NCBI GenBank assembly: GCA_017552435.1
Contig: JAFZPZ010000065.1
Coordinates: forward strand, 27,398-91,397
DNA length: 64,000 nt
Reading direction: 5' to 3'
Origin: Bacteroidaceae bacterium
Lineage (GTDB): Bacteria > Bacteroidota > Bacteroidia > Bacteroidales > Bacteroidaceae
This document shows positions 11,801-19,005 of the stretch, piece by piece. Within the stretch, counting starts at the first letter, position 1; each line of letters opens with the position of its first letter. Both the position numbers and the translations under genes were made by a program. Below the pieces are notes generated by a model, which saw nothing but the letters and a program-made list of their open reading frames with translations, made no database searches and had not been told where the DNA came from.

Positions 11801-12132
11801 CTTTCGGGTAGTTTGGCATTGGCTGCAAAGAAGGCATCCCAAGCAGAGTCATTCGCAACGAAAACGGTTTTTGAACCCGTTTGTTTCAGTACGTCAACCA
11901 AGCCACGCATTCCTTCAAGATTCACATCCTTGTCATCCAGTAATTTTAGATACGTTCTGAAATTACCTTTCTGCTCTAGGCTTTCATATATGCTTGAATT
12001 GAGCCAACTTGGTTTTTCATCATCCAAGATGAACTCATCCTTACAAGCATACATCAGCCCGCAAGCTGCCAGCAGGCACACCACCCGTGAGGCATGTCTG
12101 CTCCATTTGCTTAAACGGTTTGTCATACGCAT
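8851..12132 (-). CDS. Multi-domain fasciclin (FAS1) lipoprotein, first gene of the SusC/D operon
   Basis: A 1,093-residue lipoprotein with a possible lipobox at LAAC24 or MYAC30. Repeated FAS1 hallmarks suggest about four domains: KTVFVANDSAWDAFF near residue 90, AIFVPSDDQMWKYF near 420, FLLPSDKALEYYYD near 600 and YTVFVPTNEAVQAAI near 870. Each is followed by a closing 'NGVIYIMDRV'-like strand. FAS1 proteins bind matrix or carbohydrate partners; here the context suggests a cell-surface receptor working with SusC/D. The ATG at 12126 is an alternative start. It leads the operon: a TAnnTTTG box lies about 80 bp upstream, and the next gene (susC) starts 12 bp after its stop. The ligand is unknown. 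Confidence 0.82.
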   Translation of the reverse strand: MRMTNRLSKWSRHASRVVCLLAACGLMYACKDEFILDDEKPSWLNSSIYESLEQKGNFRTYLKLLDDKDVNLEGMRGLVDVLKQTGSKTVFVANDSAWDAFFAANAKLPESNPWHYATSYENLSQAQKKLLIHTSMLNNAIVMENLASSQSSGTDSPVRGEYMRRYTDVETTDSITYVPSENLPFSYNNYNVYDDARGVYGNEKDYWERFRADKGGKGIFMAVDSTLPMMLHFTSEHMSRNTITDSDFEKFMGRPRNPSDVYIYSSILREKDGVCENGYVNRTEMPLCPLTNMAEVIRTNGKTNIFSHILDRFSAPFYSSRITRAYQDLHPEFKDSIFTKRYFSDNNFDRKAGYVRVQGTEVPKYEPGPYGTFRTYDPYVNKSGMALLEDDDVDRIPALKFDPGWNGYYDEVDVRKDMAAIFVPSDDQMWKYFTQGSGKRLLTVYYAKEGMGADKGEIEWVAPAKGDLQALYRQIDCIPVGTIDKLINNFMQRSFVGSVPSKWSKLTDDAMEPLFEDVDVARDQDLDTCLLASNGVIYIMDRVCVPADYRSVTAPAFISKTNRIIKSAIYGDYMNLNYYAYLKAMQSRFTFLLPSDKALEYYYDPASMKSRTPRTIKFSFVGGQFPVKLQFYNYFCPYNQDKGEVGTIGNMIPGTSLYTNSEVTNRLKDILESHTIVHDGTNPMAHTGEGNNKLPTQEYYGIPTTDPLPEYYLSKNGNAVKVIRDENEKVVAVKGGFQLENERQGIVSQTPGVTICNITEPNETDNGYTFVIDAPLVPTYRSVYSIFTNDQDWYKEAAGETPYSEFYDLCTADGYDTEIIGCGLVDGSLGKTQRESALKKFRIFINDKGLDYNVQFFNNYRYTVFVPTNEAVQAAIAAGLPTWEEIREDFRSHCKPDIDWGGTGEPKVNPDGEIEYTDSLQTYEDSVRIAAKITYLTNFVRYHFADNSVFADKTELGQNPVRNKGEEFVTSSYDKDLELFCKIHVDRVANGDGTDLRVCDDVTYKANGNSMVGTKMPYVTVGEKNVLARDISCSDSPVNKAMKGIVINSSSAAVIHSIPGYLNHTALDADGRHDSTWKDLQSARKYLQRYAIR

Positions 12133-12209
12133 TGTTTTTATTTAGTTTTTTTATGTTGTTTTTCGCGTTTTTTCGACCAGTTTTGCGTCTTTACACGCAC
12201 TAAACAGAG

Positions 12210-12217
12210 CAAATTTA
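12210..12217 (-). promoter_or_regulatory. Candidate -7 promoter box of the FAS1/SusC/D operon
   Basis: On the minus strand this reads TAAATTTG, matching the Bacteroidetes -7 consensus TAnnTTTG. A TTTG lies 24 bp further upstream, longer than the usual 19-21. The predicted leader before the FAS1 gene is about 80 nt, AT-rich, with no Shine-Dalgarno sequence. Confidence 0.5.
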
Positions 12218-12675
12218 GGTTTTTTTTAACTAAACTCGACACAAAACATAGGGAAAACCACTTTGATTTAAGGTTTTTTAACAAAATTAGGTTAAAATTA
12301 TTCAAAAAACGTTGCCTTTTGAAAAGAAAATGAATGTTTAGACAACAGAGTGAAGGGTGTCGAATCTGAAACCGCAAAATCGGAACATTAAACAGGCAAT
12401 TCCGAAGGGTTCATAAAAGGCAAAAAGGGAGAGAAGGAATAAAACTATTACCGAAACGATTTCTCATGACATTTTTTAATGACTATAAGCATCAAATCTC
12501 AGGAAAGAAGCAAGGCGCTGTAGACAATGCTAAAACGCCTTAATATGTTTTACCTGCAATTTCGCCCTACCACAAAGACATGATATTATTCGCGGAATAT
12601 TTTTTACAATTTATCAAACATTTTTGCCAAGGGTCTAATTCCGTCGTTTTCTAATATTTTCGGGTGTAAAGTGGT

Positions 12676-12725
12676 CCTTCTGCAATTTAATTGAAAGTGT
12701 TCTTCTGCAATTAAGTTGAAAGTAT
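12676..12725. repeat. 25-bp tandem duplication
   Basis: Two adjacent 25-bp units sharing the core CTTCTGCAATT and ending TTGAAAGT. They differ at a few positions. The pair lies about 45 bp left of the 21-bp array. Confidence 0.8.
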
Positions 12726-12770
12726 ATATTTTCTTCTCGAATATTTTCTTCCCGCACGCAAGGGAATTTT

Positions 12771-12854
12771 ATGTTTCCGGTGCAGAAACACATGTTCTCG
12801 GTGCAGAAACACATGTTTCCGGTGCAGAAACATAAGTTCTCGGTGCAGAAACAT
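12771..12854. repeat. Four-unit 21-bp tandem array of imperfect palindromes
   Basis: Exactly four 21-bp units with core CGGTGCAGAAACA. Units one and three contain TGTTTC-CGGTGCA-GAAACA, a 6-bp inverted repeat with a 7-nt loop. Neighbouring units can also pair through GAAAC-acat-GTTTC, giving alternative hairpins in RNA. The unit length is a multiple of three, which creates a spurious cysteine-rich open frame on the minus strand. Confidence 0.88.
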
Positions 12855-12913
12855 AAACTTCCTCTCGGAACAATAAGATTTTTCGCTGGTATCAACAAAA
12901 TTTCAGAAGAGCC

Positions 12914-15199
12914 CTAACGCGCCATATAGGCTTTCCCATCCTTTATATATATGCCGCGCGGTGGAATACACTGTAGCCGACGTCCGGTCAAATCATAAAC
13001 CTCACCCTCTGCCCTTCCAGAGAGGCGAACGGGTGTATTGCCGATTGAGGAAGCAATGTCAACATCCATCCAGTCAGACCACTCGGAAGTGCCTTCTTCA
13101 CAGACAGCCTGCACACGGTAGTAATACAGGTCTGCCTCCGGCGAAATAACGGTAAAGCTGGTAGTCGTCAAGTCTGGATAAGTGGTGATTGTGCTGCCGA
13201 TTCCGCTCATATCCATTAAGTTGACATTGTAGAGGTAATAACGCTTTTTGGGAGCAGTCGCGGCGAATTTCACTCTGCAACCAAAGGGAATATTCTCAAA
13301 AACGCAATTGTAAGTGGTGCGACTGCCAGTAAGTTCAACAGTCTGAGTGGCAATAGTCTCACTTCCATTGAGTACAGACACGACGGCACTGCTGGCATCA
13401 GTTTCATAGAAAGCAGCTTCAAACTCCACCAGTAATATTCCCTCACTGTTATTAAGAGCCGGCGTGATGATGTGACTGTAGAATGCTGTAGAACTGCCGA
13501 CACGAACGGAGGCATTATTCGTTCCATAGAGGTTTGACACTTCCCATCCCTGCGTCTGGGTGTACTTGTCAATAACGGCATTACCTATTAAAGAGCCTGC
13601 TGACAAGCCCTTGAAGCCTGAGAAATCTTCGGAGAGCACCGTTGCAGGCCCCTCCCCGCCTGTCATTGCCTCCACCTGGAGCACATAGCTGGTTGCACCC
13701 TCAACAGGCAACCAATTTGCGACAAAAGAATCTTCAGTAATGTCTGACGGATTTGCCAGTTCAGGGACAGGAAGAAAAACGTACTCGCCATAAGTAAAAT
13801 TAATTTTACCATCTACAGTCTCTGAAATATCGTGTATAAGATTCTGATGGCTCTTTGTTCCATTGCTTTCCTTAGTAAACCAAGTCAACTGTTGCACGCT
13901 CGTAACATTCGAGGAGCCAGGATAGGGATCACCTGCTTCATCAGCTGCAGATATATAATAAGAATAATAGCCATCTTTATTAACAAGGTCACCTACCTTT
14001 TCGTCTGCAGGCAAGAAAGTCATGCGCTGATGACTTTTGTTAGAGTTTACAGAATTATTTGACCAAGCCGTCTTGCTATAATCAACATGCCAAACCATAA
14101 GGCCGTGACCACCATTACCAGTGCCGAATGTTGTCTGTTGACGATTTTCCAGAATATAATACTCATTCGAATTGCCGGTATTCGAAATGACATAGGCCAC
14201 TCCCTCTTCGTTGATAGAAGGCATGTCGGTTACTCTACAAGGTTCATTCAGCTGGATGAGATCTATCCATCCTGCAGCCCAACGCTCAAAAGCGGTATAT
14301 GGGCTCGGTATTTCGCCATACTTTCTGGGACCATTATAACTCCCCCCATCCATGAGATCCCAGTTCTGTCCGCCTGCTCCACCTGTATATTTGACATCGT
14401 AGAAGTCGGGGAAGCCGAGACAGTGGCTGAACTCATGGCAAGCTGTACCAATACCATCGAGTGTGGATGCATCAGCCAGTTCATTAGAAACAGCATAGGT
14501 ATCAATATAGGTGTTATCCAACTTTTGACGTCCACTTCCGCTTCCATAGGATTTCGCACTACTAAGGTGCCATTCATGCGGCCAGATGTATCCCGACGTA
14601 TTAGATTTCGTAATTCCTGCATAAATGACATAAACTTGATCTACCTCTCCGTCGCCATCCCAATCATAATCAGAGTAATTGACCTCAGAATCGGCAAGTT
14701 TCAGAGCATCAATAACCATCTCCGGAGCACGGTCATCCAAATAATAGTTTGGTGCTGAACCATAGTACTCGCGCGTCTTGGAAAGTGTGAGGGGGCCGAC
14801 TACGTCGAAGTCAATAGTCAGCAAGCCATAGCTCTGCTCCATGAAATAATCCCGAACGGAGCCAACGTGGTTATTGAGAGAAAAACCCTGCTGGTTAAAA
14901 CGATTATTCCACTGAGTAGCGGCATCACTCTTCATCTTCACATTAGAGAATTGGACCAGAAGGACGAGTCCACGCTGTGTCTCAGGCTGTGTCTTAGCCC
15001 GCAGCGGTCCAACCTGATGGCGGCGCGCCAAATTGGCCTGACGCATCTTCTCCAAACGAGCCAAACGATGTTCATTGACACCAGGCAAATACTCTGTATG
15101 ATGTCTATATGGAGAAAGAGGCTTTTTCGTCAGAGGCTGAGCTCCAACGAAAAGGTTACTTAGGAATATTATGAAAAGAACAGCGAATATTTTCCTCAT
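12914..15199 (-). CDS. Secreted M6-family (InhA-like) metalloprotease
   Basis: A 761-residue secreted protease. The signal peptide (MRKIFAVLFIIFLSNLFVGA) and a basic, proline-rich pro-region precede an M6 catalytic domain. The zinc motif HEFSHCLGFPD at about residues 253-263 supplies the two histidine ligands, the catalytic Glu and the third-ligand Asp. Acidic metal-binding loops such as DYDWDGDGEVD precede it. After the catalytic domain come a fibronectin-III-like segment (about 470-500 and 680-715) around a beta-sandwich (DFSGFKGLSAGSLIG). The C-terminus ends in VYDLTGRRL, then RGIYIKDGKAYMAR, a type IX secretion-like sorting tail. M6 enzymes degrade host or matrix proteins. It is monocistronic, divergent from thiD. 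Confidence 0.92.
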   Translation of the reverse strand: MRKIFAVLFIIFLSNLFVGAQPLTKKPLSPYRHHTEYLPGVNEHRLARLEKMRQANLARRHQVGPLRAKTQPETQRGLVLLVQFSNVKMKSDAATQWNNRFNQQGFSLNNHVGSVRDYFMEQSYGLLTIDFDVVGPLTLSKTREYYGSAPNYYLDDRAPEMVIDALKLADSEVNYSDYDWDGDGEVDQVYVIYAGITKSNTSGYIWPHEWHLSSAKSYGSGSGRQKLDNTYIDTYAVSNELADASTLDGIGTACHEFSHCLGFPDFYDVKYTGGAGGQNWDLMDGGSYNGPRKYGEIPSPYTAFERWAAGWIDLIQLNEPCRVTDMPSINEEGVAYVISNTGNSNEYYILENRQQTTFGTGNGGHGLMVWHVDYSKTAWSNNSVNSNKSHQRMTFLPADEKVGDLVNKDGYYSYYISAADEAGDPYPGSSNVTSVQQLTWFTKESNGTKSHQNLIHDISETVDGKINFTYGEYVFLPVPELANPSDITEDSFVANWLPVEGATSYVLQVEAMTGGEGPATVLSEDFSGFKGLSAGSLIGNAVIDKYTQTQGWEVSNLYGTNNASVRVGSSTAFYSHIITPALNNSEGILLVEFEAAFYETDASSAVVSVLNGSETIATQTVELTGSRTTYNCVFENIPFGCRVKFAATAPKKRYYLYNVNLMDMSGIGSTITTYPDLTTTSFTVISPEADLYYYRVQAVCEEGTSEWSDWMDVDIASSIGNTPVRLSGRAEGEVYDLTGRRLQCIPPRGIYIKDGKAYMAR

Positions 15200-15249
15200 T
15201 TATAGTGTAAGTATAGTCAAATGGAATCACATATTTTACAAATCGGGTG

Positions 15250-15257
15250 CAAATTTA
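15250..15257 (-). promoter_or_regulatory. Candidate -7 box of the M6 protease gene
   Basis: The minus-strand sequence is TAAATTTG, a match to TAnnTTTG, 50 bp before the protease ATG. Its expected -33 region overlaps the core of the divergent thiD promoter, so the two genes share a compact bidirectional control region. Confidence 0.5.
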
Positions 15258-15267
15258 TGAAATTTTA

Positions 15268-15299
15268 TTTGATTGTTCTGTATAAACGCCGTAACTTTG
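15268..15299 (+). promoter_or_regulatory. Bacteroidetes-type promoter of thiD
   Basis: TTTG at 15268-15271, a 20-bp spacer, then TAACTTTG at 15292-15299: a full match to the primary-sigma consensus of Bacteroidetes. Only 9 bp separate the -7 box from the ATG at 15309, so the mRNA should have almost no leader and no room for a TPP riboswitch. Confidence 0.75.
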
Positions 15300-15308
15300 T
15301 GCCCTGTT

Positions 15309-16076
15309 ATGGAGAAAAAGTTAAAAACAGGCAAAGTTTTCCTTATTGCAGGTAGCGAGCCACTGGGCAGTGCAGGCATTCAAGCCGACATCAAGGCAAT
15401 CACCCGCTGTGGCGGTTGGGCGGCAGCTGCGCTGACTTGCATTGTGGATGAAGATGTGAACCGAATCAAAGGTATCCATCATTTACCAACAGATTTGATT
15501 GTTTCGCAGGCAGAATCCTTTCTGAGCACTGTCGGTGCCGATTGCATCAAGACAGGCATTCTGCCGACAGATGAGATTATTCAGGCCGTTGCAGGGGTAC
15601 TGCGACGTTTCAACAAGCAGCCCATCCTCATCGACCCTGTCATCGTGAATTATGCAGGTGAACAGCTGGTCAGCGATGCAGCTATTGCGGCCTACAAAAA
15701 CCAGCTCTTCCCTCTTGCTACACTTATCACACCAAACGTTCACGAGGCAGAATTTTTGCTGGGACATGCTATCAGCGACCCTGAGAACGATATACGGAAG
15801 CTCAGCGAATGGGGATGCAGCGTATTGGTGAAGAGCGTCGAAGAGGGGCATTACCTCGTGGATTATCTCTATGACAAGATTTCCGGAACACTCACACCGC
15901 ATCCTAAGAAGAAACTTAAACTAGATGACCGTAACGGTACAGGCGACACACTTGCCAGTGCCATCGCCACACATTTGGCGAAAGGGGATGACCTCGCAAC
16001 AGCTGTCACACGCGCAGAAGCATATATGGGCTATTTCTTGGCAGGCCCACGTTACTACATCAGTGCCGGTTTATAG
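15309..16076 (+). CDS. thiD: Hydroxymethylpyrimidine/phosphomethylpyrimidine kinase family protein
   Basis: A 255-residue ribokinase-fold kinase. The N-terminal GSEPLGSAGIQADIKAI and the following CIVDEDVNRIKGI match ThiD, which phosphorylates HMP and then HMP-P in thiamine pyrophosphate synthesis. IDPVIVNYAGEQLVSD (about 118-133) and the late GTGDTLASAIATHLAKG, with its anion-hole GTGD and base Asp, complete the active site. An upstream TTG extends the frame but lies inside the promoter, so the ATG at 15309 is chosen. No other thiamine gene is adjacent. The family also includes pyridoxal kinases, which cannot be excluded, although the N-terminal pattern favours ThiD. Confidence 0.85.
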   Translation: MEKKLKTGKVFLIAGSEPLGSAGIQADIKAITRCGGWAAAALTCIVDEDVNRIKGIHHLPTDLIVSQAESFLSTVGADCIKTGILPTDEIIQAVAGVLRRFNKQPILIDPVIVNYAGEQLVSDAAIAAYKNQLFPLATLITPNVHEAEFLLGHAISDPENDIRKLSEWGCSVLVKSVEEGHYLVDYLYDKISGTLTPHPKKKLKLDDRNGTGDTLASAIATHLAKGDDLATAVTRAEAYMGYFLAGPRYYISAGL

Positions 16077-16254
16077 GACTTGTAAGAAATCGAGACTCTT
16101 AGAAATCAAAAGCCCATTAATTACTTCGGTTTTGGGGTCCAATTAGCGTGGAAAATATACTAATTATTATAATAATGTAAAAGGATTTGCAGGAAAAATT
16201 GTCTTTCTTTGCGATTTCTTTGTCTGATACTGCTATTTATCGCACAATTTGTTG

Positions 16255-16262
16255 TAACTTTG
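16255..16262 (+). promoter_or_regulatory. Candidate -7 box of the sugar-transferase gene
   Basis: TAACTTTG matches the -7 consensus exactly, but no TTTG lies 19-21 bp upstream. It is 10 bp before the ATG at 16273 and 43 bp before the ATG at 16306, so it does not settle which start is used. Confidence 0.5.
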
Positions 16263-16272
16263 CCTACGAAGT

Positions 16273-17631
16273 ATGTGCAAAAGCAACATATCTTTATCCG
16301 AAAATATGCACGAGGAGAAATCAAATATACATGTGCGGCGGACAACGCGGCATGGACTTCGCAACAGTCTGACCAGTTTGGCCGAAGCACTCATCTGGGC
16401 TGGTTGTCTGTTTGTTGAAGCACAAGCAGCAAACCATGAGTATGGACAATGGTACACACATGTCTTACTAGGGTTCCTGCTACTCTTCCTCGTGACACGC
16501 TTCATCCCCAATGTTGCCTATAGCCGCACAGCCAGACGTGATGAGGTGGTGGCTTGCGCTATGAAAACAGCCATAGCTATCTGTATCCTATCAATTGTAA
16601 TTCCCTATTGGTTTCCCTTCCGACCCATAGCGTGGTTCATGTTTTGCGTGGTATTGACATTGGAACGGCTCATACTTAACAGCTGGTTCATACGATACTG
16701 CACACACCCCGCCCATTGCGAACACGCCGTCCTCATATGCCGCGAGGAAGCAGAATGGCAACAGCAATCACTGCAACAAAACACCTATGGCCTGAAACTG
16801 ACTCGTATGGAAGAACAAACTGCGCAGCAGCTGATAGGATATCTGGCAGAGCATCCGGAGACAGAAAGTGTTTATTGCGACCCAACTGCCCTGCAGGCAA
16901 CAGAGTTAGAAGCTGTTGCACATATTTGTCACGAACAAGGCGTAGTGCTTCATTTGCTTCCGCAACCTGTCCGTGCATTGAACCTGACCACACTAAGTGA
17001 GTGCCGTGGTACCATCAGCGTACTCTCGCCAGCCAAACTGCCGCTACAGAGTCTTTTCAACAGATTGGTCAAGCGTCTGACAGACATTGTGCTGAGCCTT
17101 CTGATTCTACTCACCATTTTCCCCGTCTTTGCCATTATTGCCTATATCTGTATCAAAAGACAAAGCCACGGTCCAGTTCTCGTGACCCGACACATGTGCG
17201 GGATGAACGGCAAAACATTCCAATGCCTTACTTTCCGCACACGGCACTATGAAGCAGCGCCATCCTTCCTCGACGGGGTCAACGACCCAGGTTATTTTAC
17301 ATTCGGAAAATTCTTAACTAATTCCAAGTTAGAGCTATTACCACAATTCCTTTGCGTGCTCTGGGGCAGCATGACAATAGTTGGGTCACAAATCATGCGA
17401 CCCGATCAGCACACCGACTACCGACGCGAGTTAAAGCAACTCTTTGCCTCTGGTTACCGCCTCAAGGCTGGTATCACGAGTTATCACTTCCCAACGCAGA
17501 CAAAGGGCAGCACAAAAGCCGACATTTGGTACTACCGCAACTGGGGCTTTTGGCTCGACCTACGTATCATGCTCCAACGCATCGGTACACTTATGAGCAA
17601 ATCTAAAGCAAAATCCATAAATTATATATAA
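16273..17631 (+). CDS. Polyprenyl-phosphate sugar-1-phosphate transferase-like membrane protein
   Basis: 452 residues (441 if started at the ATG at 16306). Hydrophobic segments near 35-55, 60-80 and 100-130 form an N-terminal membrane region. A soluble segment follows, then a membrane hairpin (LVKRLTDIVLSLLILLTIF) leading into a bacterial sugar-transferase domain. Its motifs are recognisable but degenerate: TFRTRHYEA stands where KFRSM is usual, KLELLPQFLCVLWGSMTIVG replaces the usual DELPQL-N-x-L-x-G-x-M-S-x-V-G, and LKAGITSYH replaces KPGITG. The family transfers a sugar phosphate to undecaprenyl phosphate to begin exopolysaccharide synthesis. No other glycan genes are adjacent, so it is an orphan. 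The altered motifs leave catalytic activity uncertain. Confidence 0.75.
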   Translation: MCKSNISLSENMHEEKSNIHVRRTTRHGLRNSLTSLAEALIWAGCLFVEAQAANHEYGQWYTHVLLGFLLLFLVTRFIPNVAYSRTARRDEVVACAMKTAIAICILSIVIPYWFPFRPIAWFMFCVVLTLERLILNSWFIRYCTHPAHCEHAVLICREEAEWQQQSLQQNTYGLKLTRMEEQTAQQLIGYLAEHPETESVYCDPTALQATELEAVAHICHEQGVVLHLLPQPVRALNLTTLSECRGTISVLSPAKLPLQSLFNRLVKRLTDIVLSLLILLTIFPVFAIIAYICIKRQSHGPVLVTRHMCGMNGKTFQCLTFRTRHYEAAPSFLDGVNDPGYFTFGKFLTNSKLELLPQFLCVLWGSMTIVGSQIMRPDQHTDYRRELKQLFASGYRLKAGITSYHFPTQTKGSTKADIWYYRNWGFWLDLRIMLQRIGTLMSKSKAKSINYI

Positions 17632-17653
17632 TGTAAGGACACAGCAAACAAAT

Positions 17654-17682
17654 AAATAGTAAATTGTCAAATTGTAAATTAT
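17654..17682. repeat. AT-rich heptamer tract upstream of an unknown gene
   Basis: Four heptamer units (AAATAGT, AAATTGT-type) with one extra base between units two and three, ending 4 bp before the ATG at 17687. It occupies the ribosome-binding region. Confidence 0.7.
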
Positions 17683-17686
17683 CATC

Positions 17687-18313
17687 ATGTCTATATTCAG
17701 CAAACTCTTCCGCCGGAGCGGAAAAGGCCAAGAGACAAAGGTCGGTGGCATGGAAGATTTCATGCTACTCATCCGTGTCTATTACCAGGCCGTAATAGCT
17801 TCTCAGTTAGGCATCAACAATCTGGGGGCATTGCCTGACTTGCGTATCTTCAAGCAAACCTACCGCGTTGCCACGCTTAACAACAAGCTCGGCATCGCCG
17901 AAAAAAAGCATTGCCGCAAACTCATACAAGACATTTATGGAATCAGTGATTCTTTCTTTGCCGAGATTGACGGCAGCATCAAAAAGCACTGCCGCAAGAT
18001 GCAGGATGCGCAGAGCTACCTCGTTCAATTCCAGGGATTTAGCCAAGACCTTATGATGCTCATGGGCAACCTCATGCAATGGAAAATGCGACTGCCCGGC
18101 TTCTTCCGTGGTGCACTTCGCGAGATGGTTGCCAAGCAAGTTCATCAGATTCTGACAAAAAACGAGTGGAAAGACGAAGGCGTGCGCCGCACTTGTGTTT
18201 CCATCCGCAAATATCAGAGTATGCTCGGCTATTCCGAACAGTGGATGACGGAGTATGTACACACCATTGTGATGCTTGCAAAAAAGGAGCCAAAAAAAAA
18301 TAGTGAGCAATAA
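17687..18313 (+). CDS. Conserved-looking protein of unknown function
   Basis: 208 residues, basic and helix-rich, with no signal peptide or membrane segment. I do not recognise a family. Visible features are a basic N-terminus (FSKLFRRSGKG), two similar K-HCRK patches (KKHCRKLIQDIYG and KKHCRKMQDAQSY) about 35 residues apart that suggest an internal helical repeat, and a lysine-rich C-terminus (KKEPKKNSEQ). It is 55 bp downstream of the sugar transferase and 57 bp upstream of the ZapB-like gene, which has its own promoter. Its start codon follows a heptamer repeat tract. Clean coding periodicity and plausible composition support a real gene. Confidence 0.75.
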   Translation: MSIFSKLFRRSGKGQETKVGGMEDFMLLIRVYYQAVIASQLGINNLGALPDLRIFKQTYRVATLNNKLGIAEKKHCRKLIQDIYGISDSFFAEIDGSIKKHCRKMQDAQSYLVQFQGFSQDLMMLMGNLMQWKMRLPGFFRGALREMVAKQVHQILTKNEWKDEGVRRTCVSIRKYQSMLGYSEQWMTEYVHTIVMLAKKEPKKNSEQ

Positions 18314-18314
18314 A

Positions 18315-18346
18315 CTTGCATATCGAAAAAAAAAGTATTATCTTTG
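18315..18346 (+). promoter_or_regulatory. Promoter of the zapB-like/zapA/rny operon
   Basis: CTTG at 18315-18318, a 20-bp spacer and TATCTTTG at 18339-18346. This is one mismatch from the Bacteroidetes consensus at -33 and a full match at -7. It begins 2 bp after the preceding stop codon and predicts a leader of about 20 nt. Confidence 0.65.
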
Positions 18347-18370
18347 CCCGCAAATTGAGGTAACTACGTC

Positions 18371-18670
18371 ATGAATCAGGAACTGAAAGACATCATCATC
18401 CGGCTAGAGACACGGGTCAGACAGCTCATCATGCAGCAAAAAGAACTGCAGGACGAGCAAGCCCAATTGCACCAACAACTCAGCAAAAAGGATGAAGAAA
18501 TCCTTCAATTGCAGATTCAGAACGAAGAACTCAAACAACAATATAGCCGTCTGAAGATGGCAAAATACATCGACATGGCCGACAACGATGTCAAAGACAT
18601 GCGAGGCCGTATCAGAACGATGGTGCGCGATATTGACCGGTGCATCTCTATGCTCAAAGTAAAACAGTAA
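18371..18670 (+). CDS. Small coiled-coil protein, ZapB-like partner of ZapA
   Basis: A 99-residue cytoplasmic protein whose first 60 residues form a continuous heptad-patterned coiled coil rich in Gln, Glu, Lys and Leu (QQKELQDEQAQLHQQLSKKD). It ends in a short basic helix (IRTMVRDIDRCISMLKVK). It lies 6 bp upstream of zapA with the same orientation. Size, coiled-coil content and position suggest a division-ring accessory analogous to ZapB, which links ZapA-bundled FtsZ. Sequence alone does not prove homology to enterobacterial ZapB, so the assignment is by context. Confidence 0.65.
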   Translation: MNQELKDIIIRLETRVRQLIMQQKELQDEQAQLHQQLSKKDEEILQLQIQNEELKQQYSRLKMAKYIDMADNDVKDMRGRIRTMVRDIDRCISMLKVKQ

Positions 18671-18676
18671 CAAATT

Positions 18677-18967
18677 ATGGATGACACCCTATCAATAACT
18701 CTCCACTTTGGTTCATGGACCCTGCCCATGACCATCAAGCGTGACGAAGAGTATGTCTATCGTCAGGCCGAGAAACTAATCAAGGAGAGATTCAGCTTCT
18801 ATACAAGTAGCTATCCCGGACAGAACACAGAGATGTATCTGGTGATGACTATCCTCGACATTGCCGTTCAGAGCAAGCGGCACGAGACCACCAATGATGC
18901 AGAACCTGTTCTCCAACAACTCCGTCCGCTACTCGCTGAAGTCGAGGCCGCACTCATCAAGAAGTAA
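18677..18967 (+). CDS. zapA: Cell division protein ZapA
   Basis: A 96-residue protein matching the ZapA family in length and pattern: an N-terminal beta-strand that binds FtsZ (ITLHFGSWTLPMTIKRDEE), then a helix with the family's AEKLIKERFSFY region and a C-terminal coiled coil (VLQQLRPLLAEVEAALIKK). ZapA tetramers cross-link FtsZ filaments at the division site. It follows the ZapB-like coiled-coil gene by 6 bp and precedes rny by 38 bp, an arrangement found in other Bacteroidetes. The usual 'YVR' patch appears as EEYVYRQAEK. Confidence 0.82.
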   Translation: MDDTLSITLHFGSWTLPMTIKRDEEYVYRQAEKLIKERFSFYTSSYPGQNTEMYLVMTILDIAVQSKRHETTNDAEPVLQQLRPLLAEVEAALIKK

Positions 18968-19005
18968 GTGACCCCGAGTATTAACATTTCAAATTTTTAT
19001 TATTT

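Larger units (their letters stand above)
12133..12913. other. 780-bp intergenic region dominated by tandem repeats
   Basis: This stretch lies between the 3' end of the M6 protease gene and the FAS1 operon. Its short open frames consist of low-complexity or repeat-encoded peptides (such as CFCTGNM), so I call no gene. It contains the operon promoter near 12210, a 25-bp direct duplication (12676-12725), a shorter duplication around ATTTTCTTC (12728-12755) and a four-unit 21-bp array (12771-12854). The part from 12378 to 12675 shows nothing I can name. Confidence 0.7.

Noticed and set aside
12771-12854. Possible CRISPR array
   Set aside because: The 21-bp units are contiguous with no spacers and there are no cas genes.
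12138-12898. Two small minus-strand frames in the intergenic region
   Set aside because: One is a low-complexity AT-rich translation and the other is translated tandem repeat (CFCTGNM units).
15199-15309. TPP riboswitch before thiD
   Set aside because: The promoter leaves almost no leader and no thi-box sequence is present.
18968-19005. 6S RNA between zapA and rny
   Set aside because: The gap is only 38 bp, far too short.
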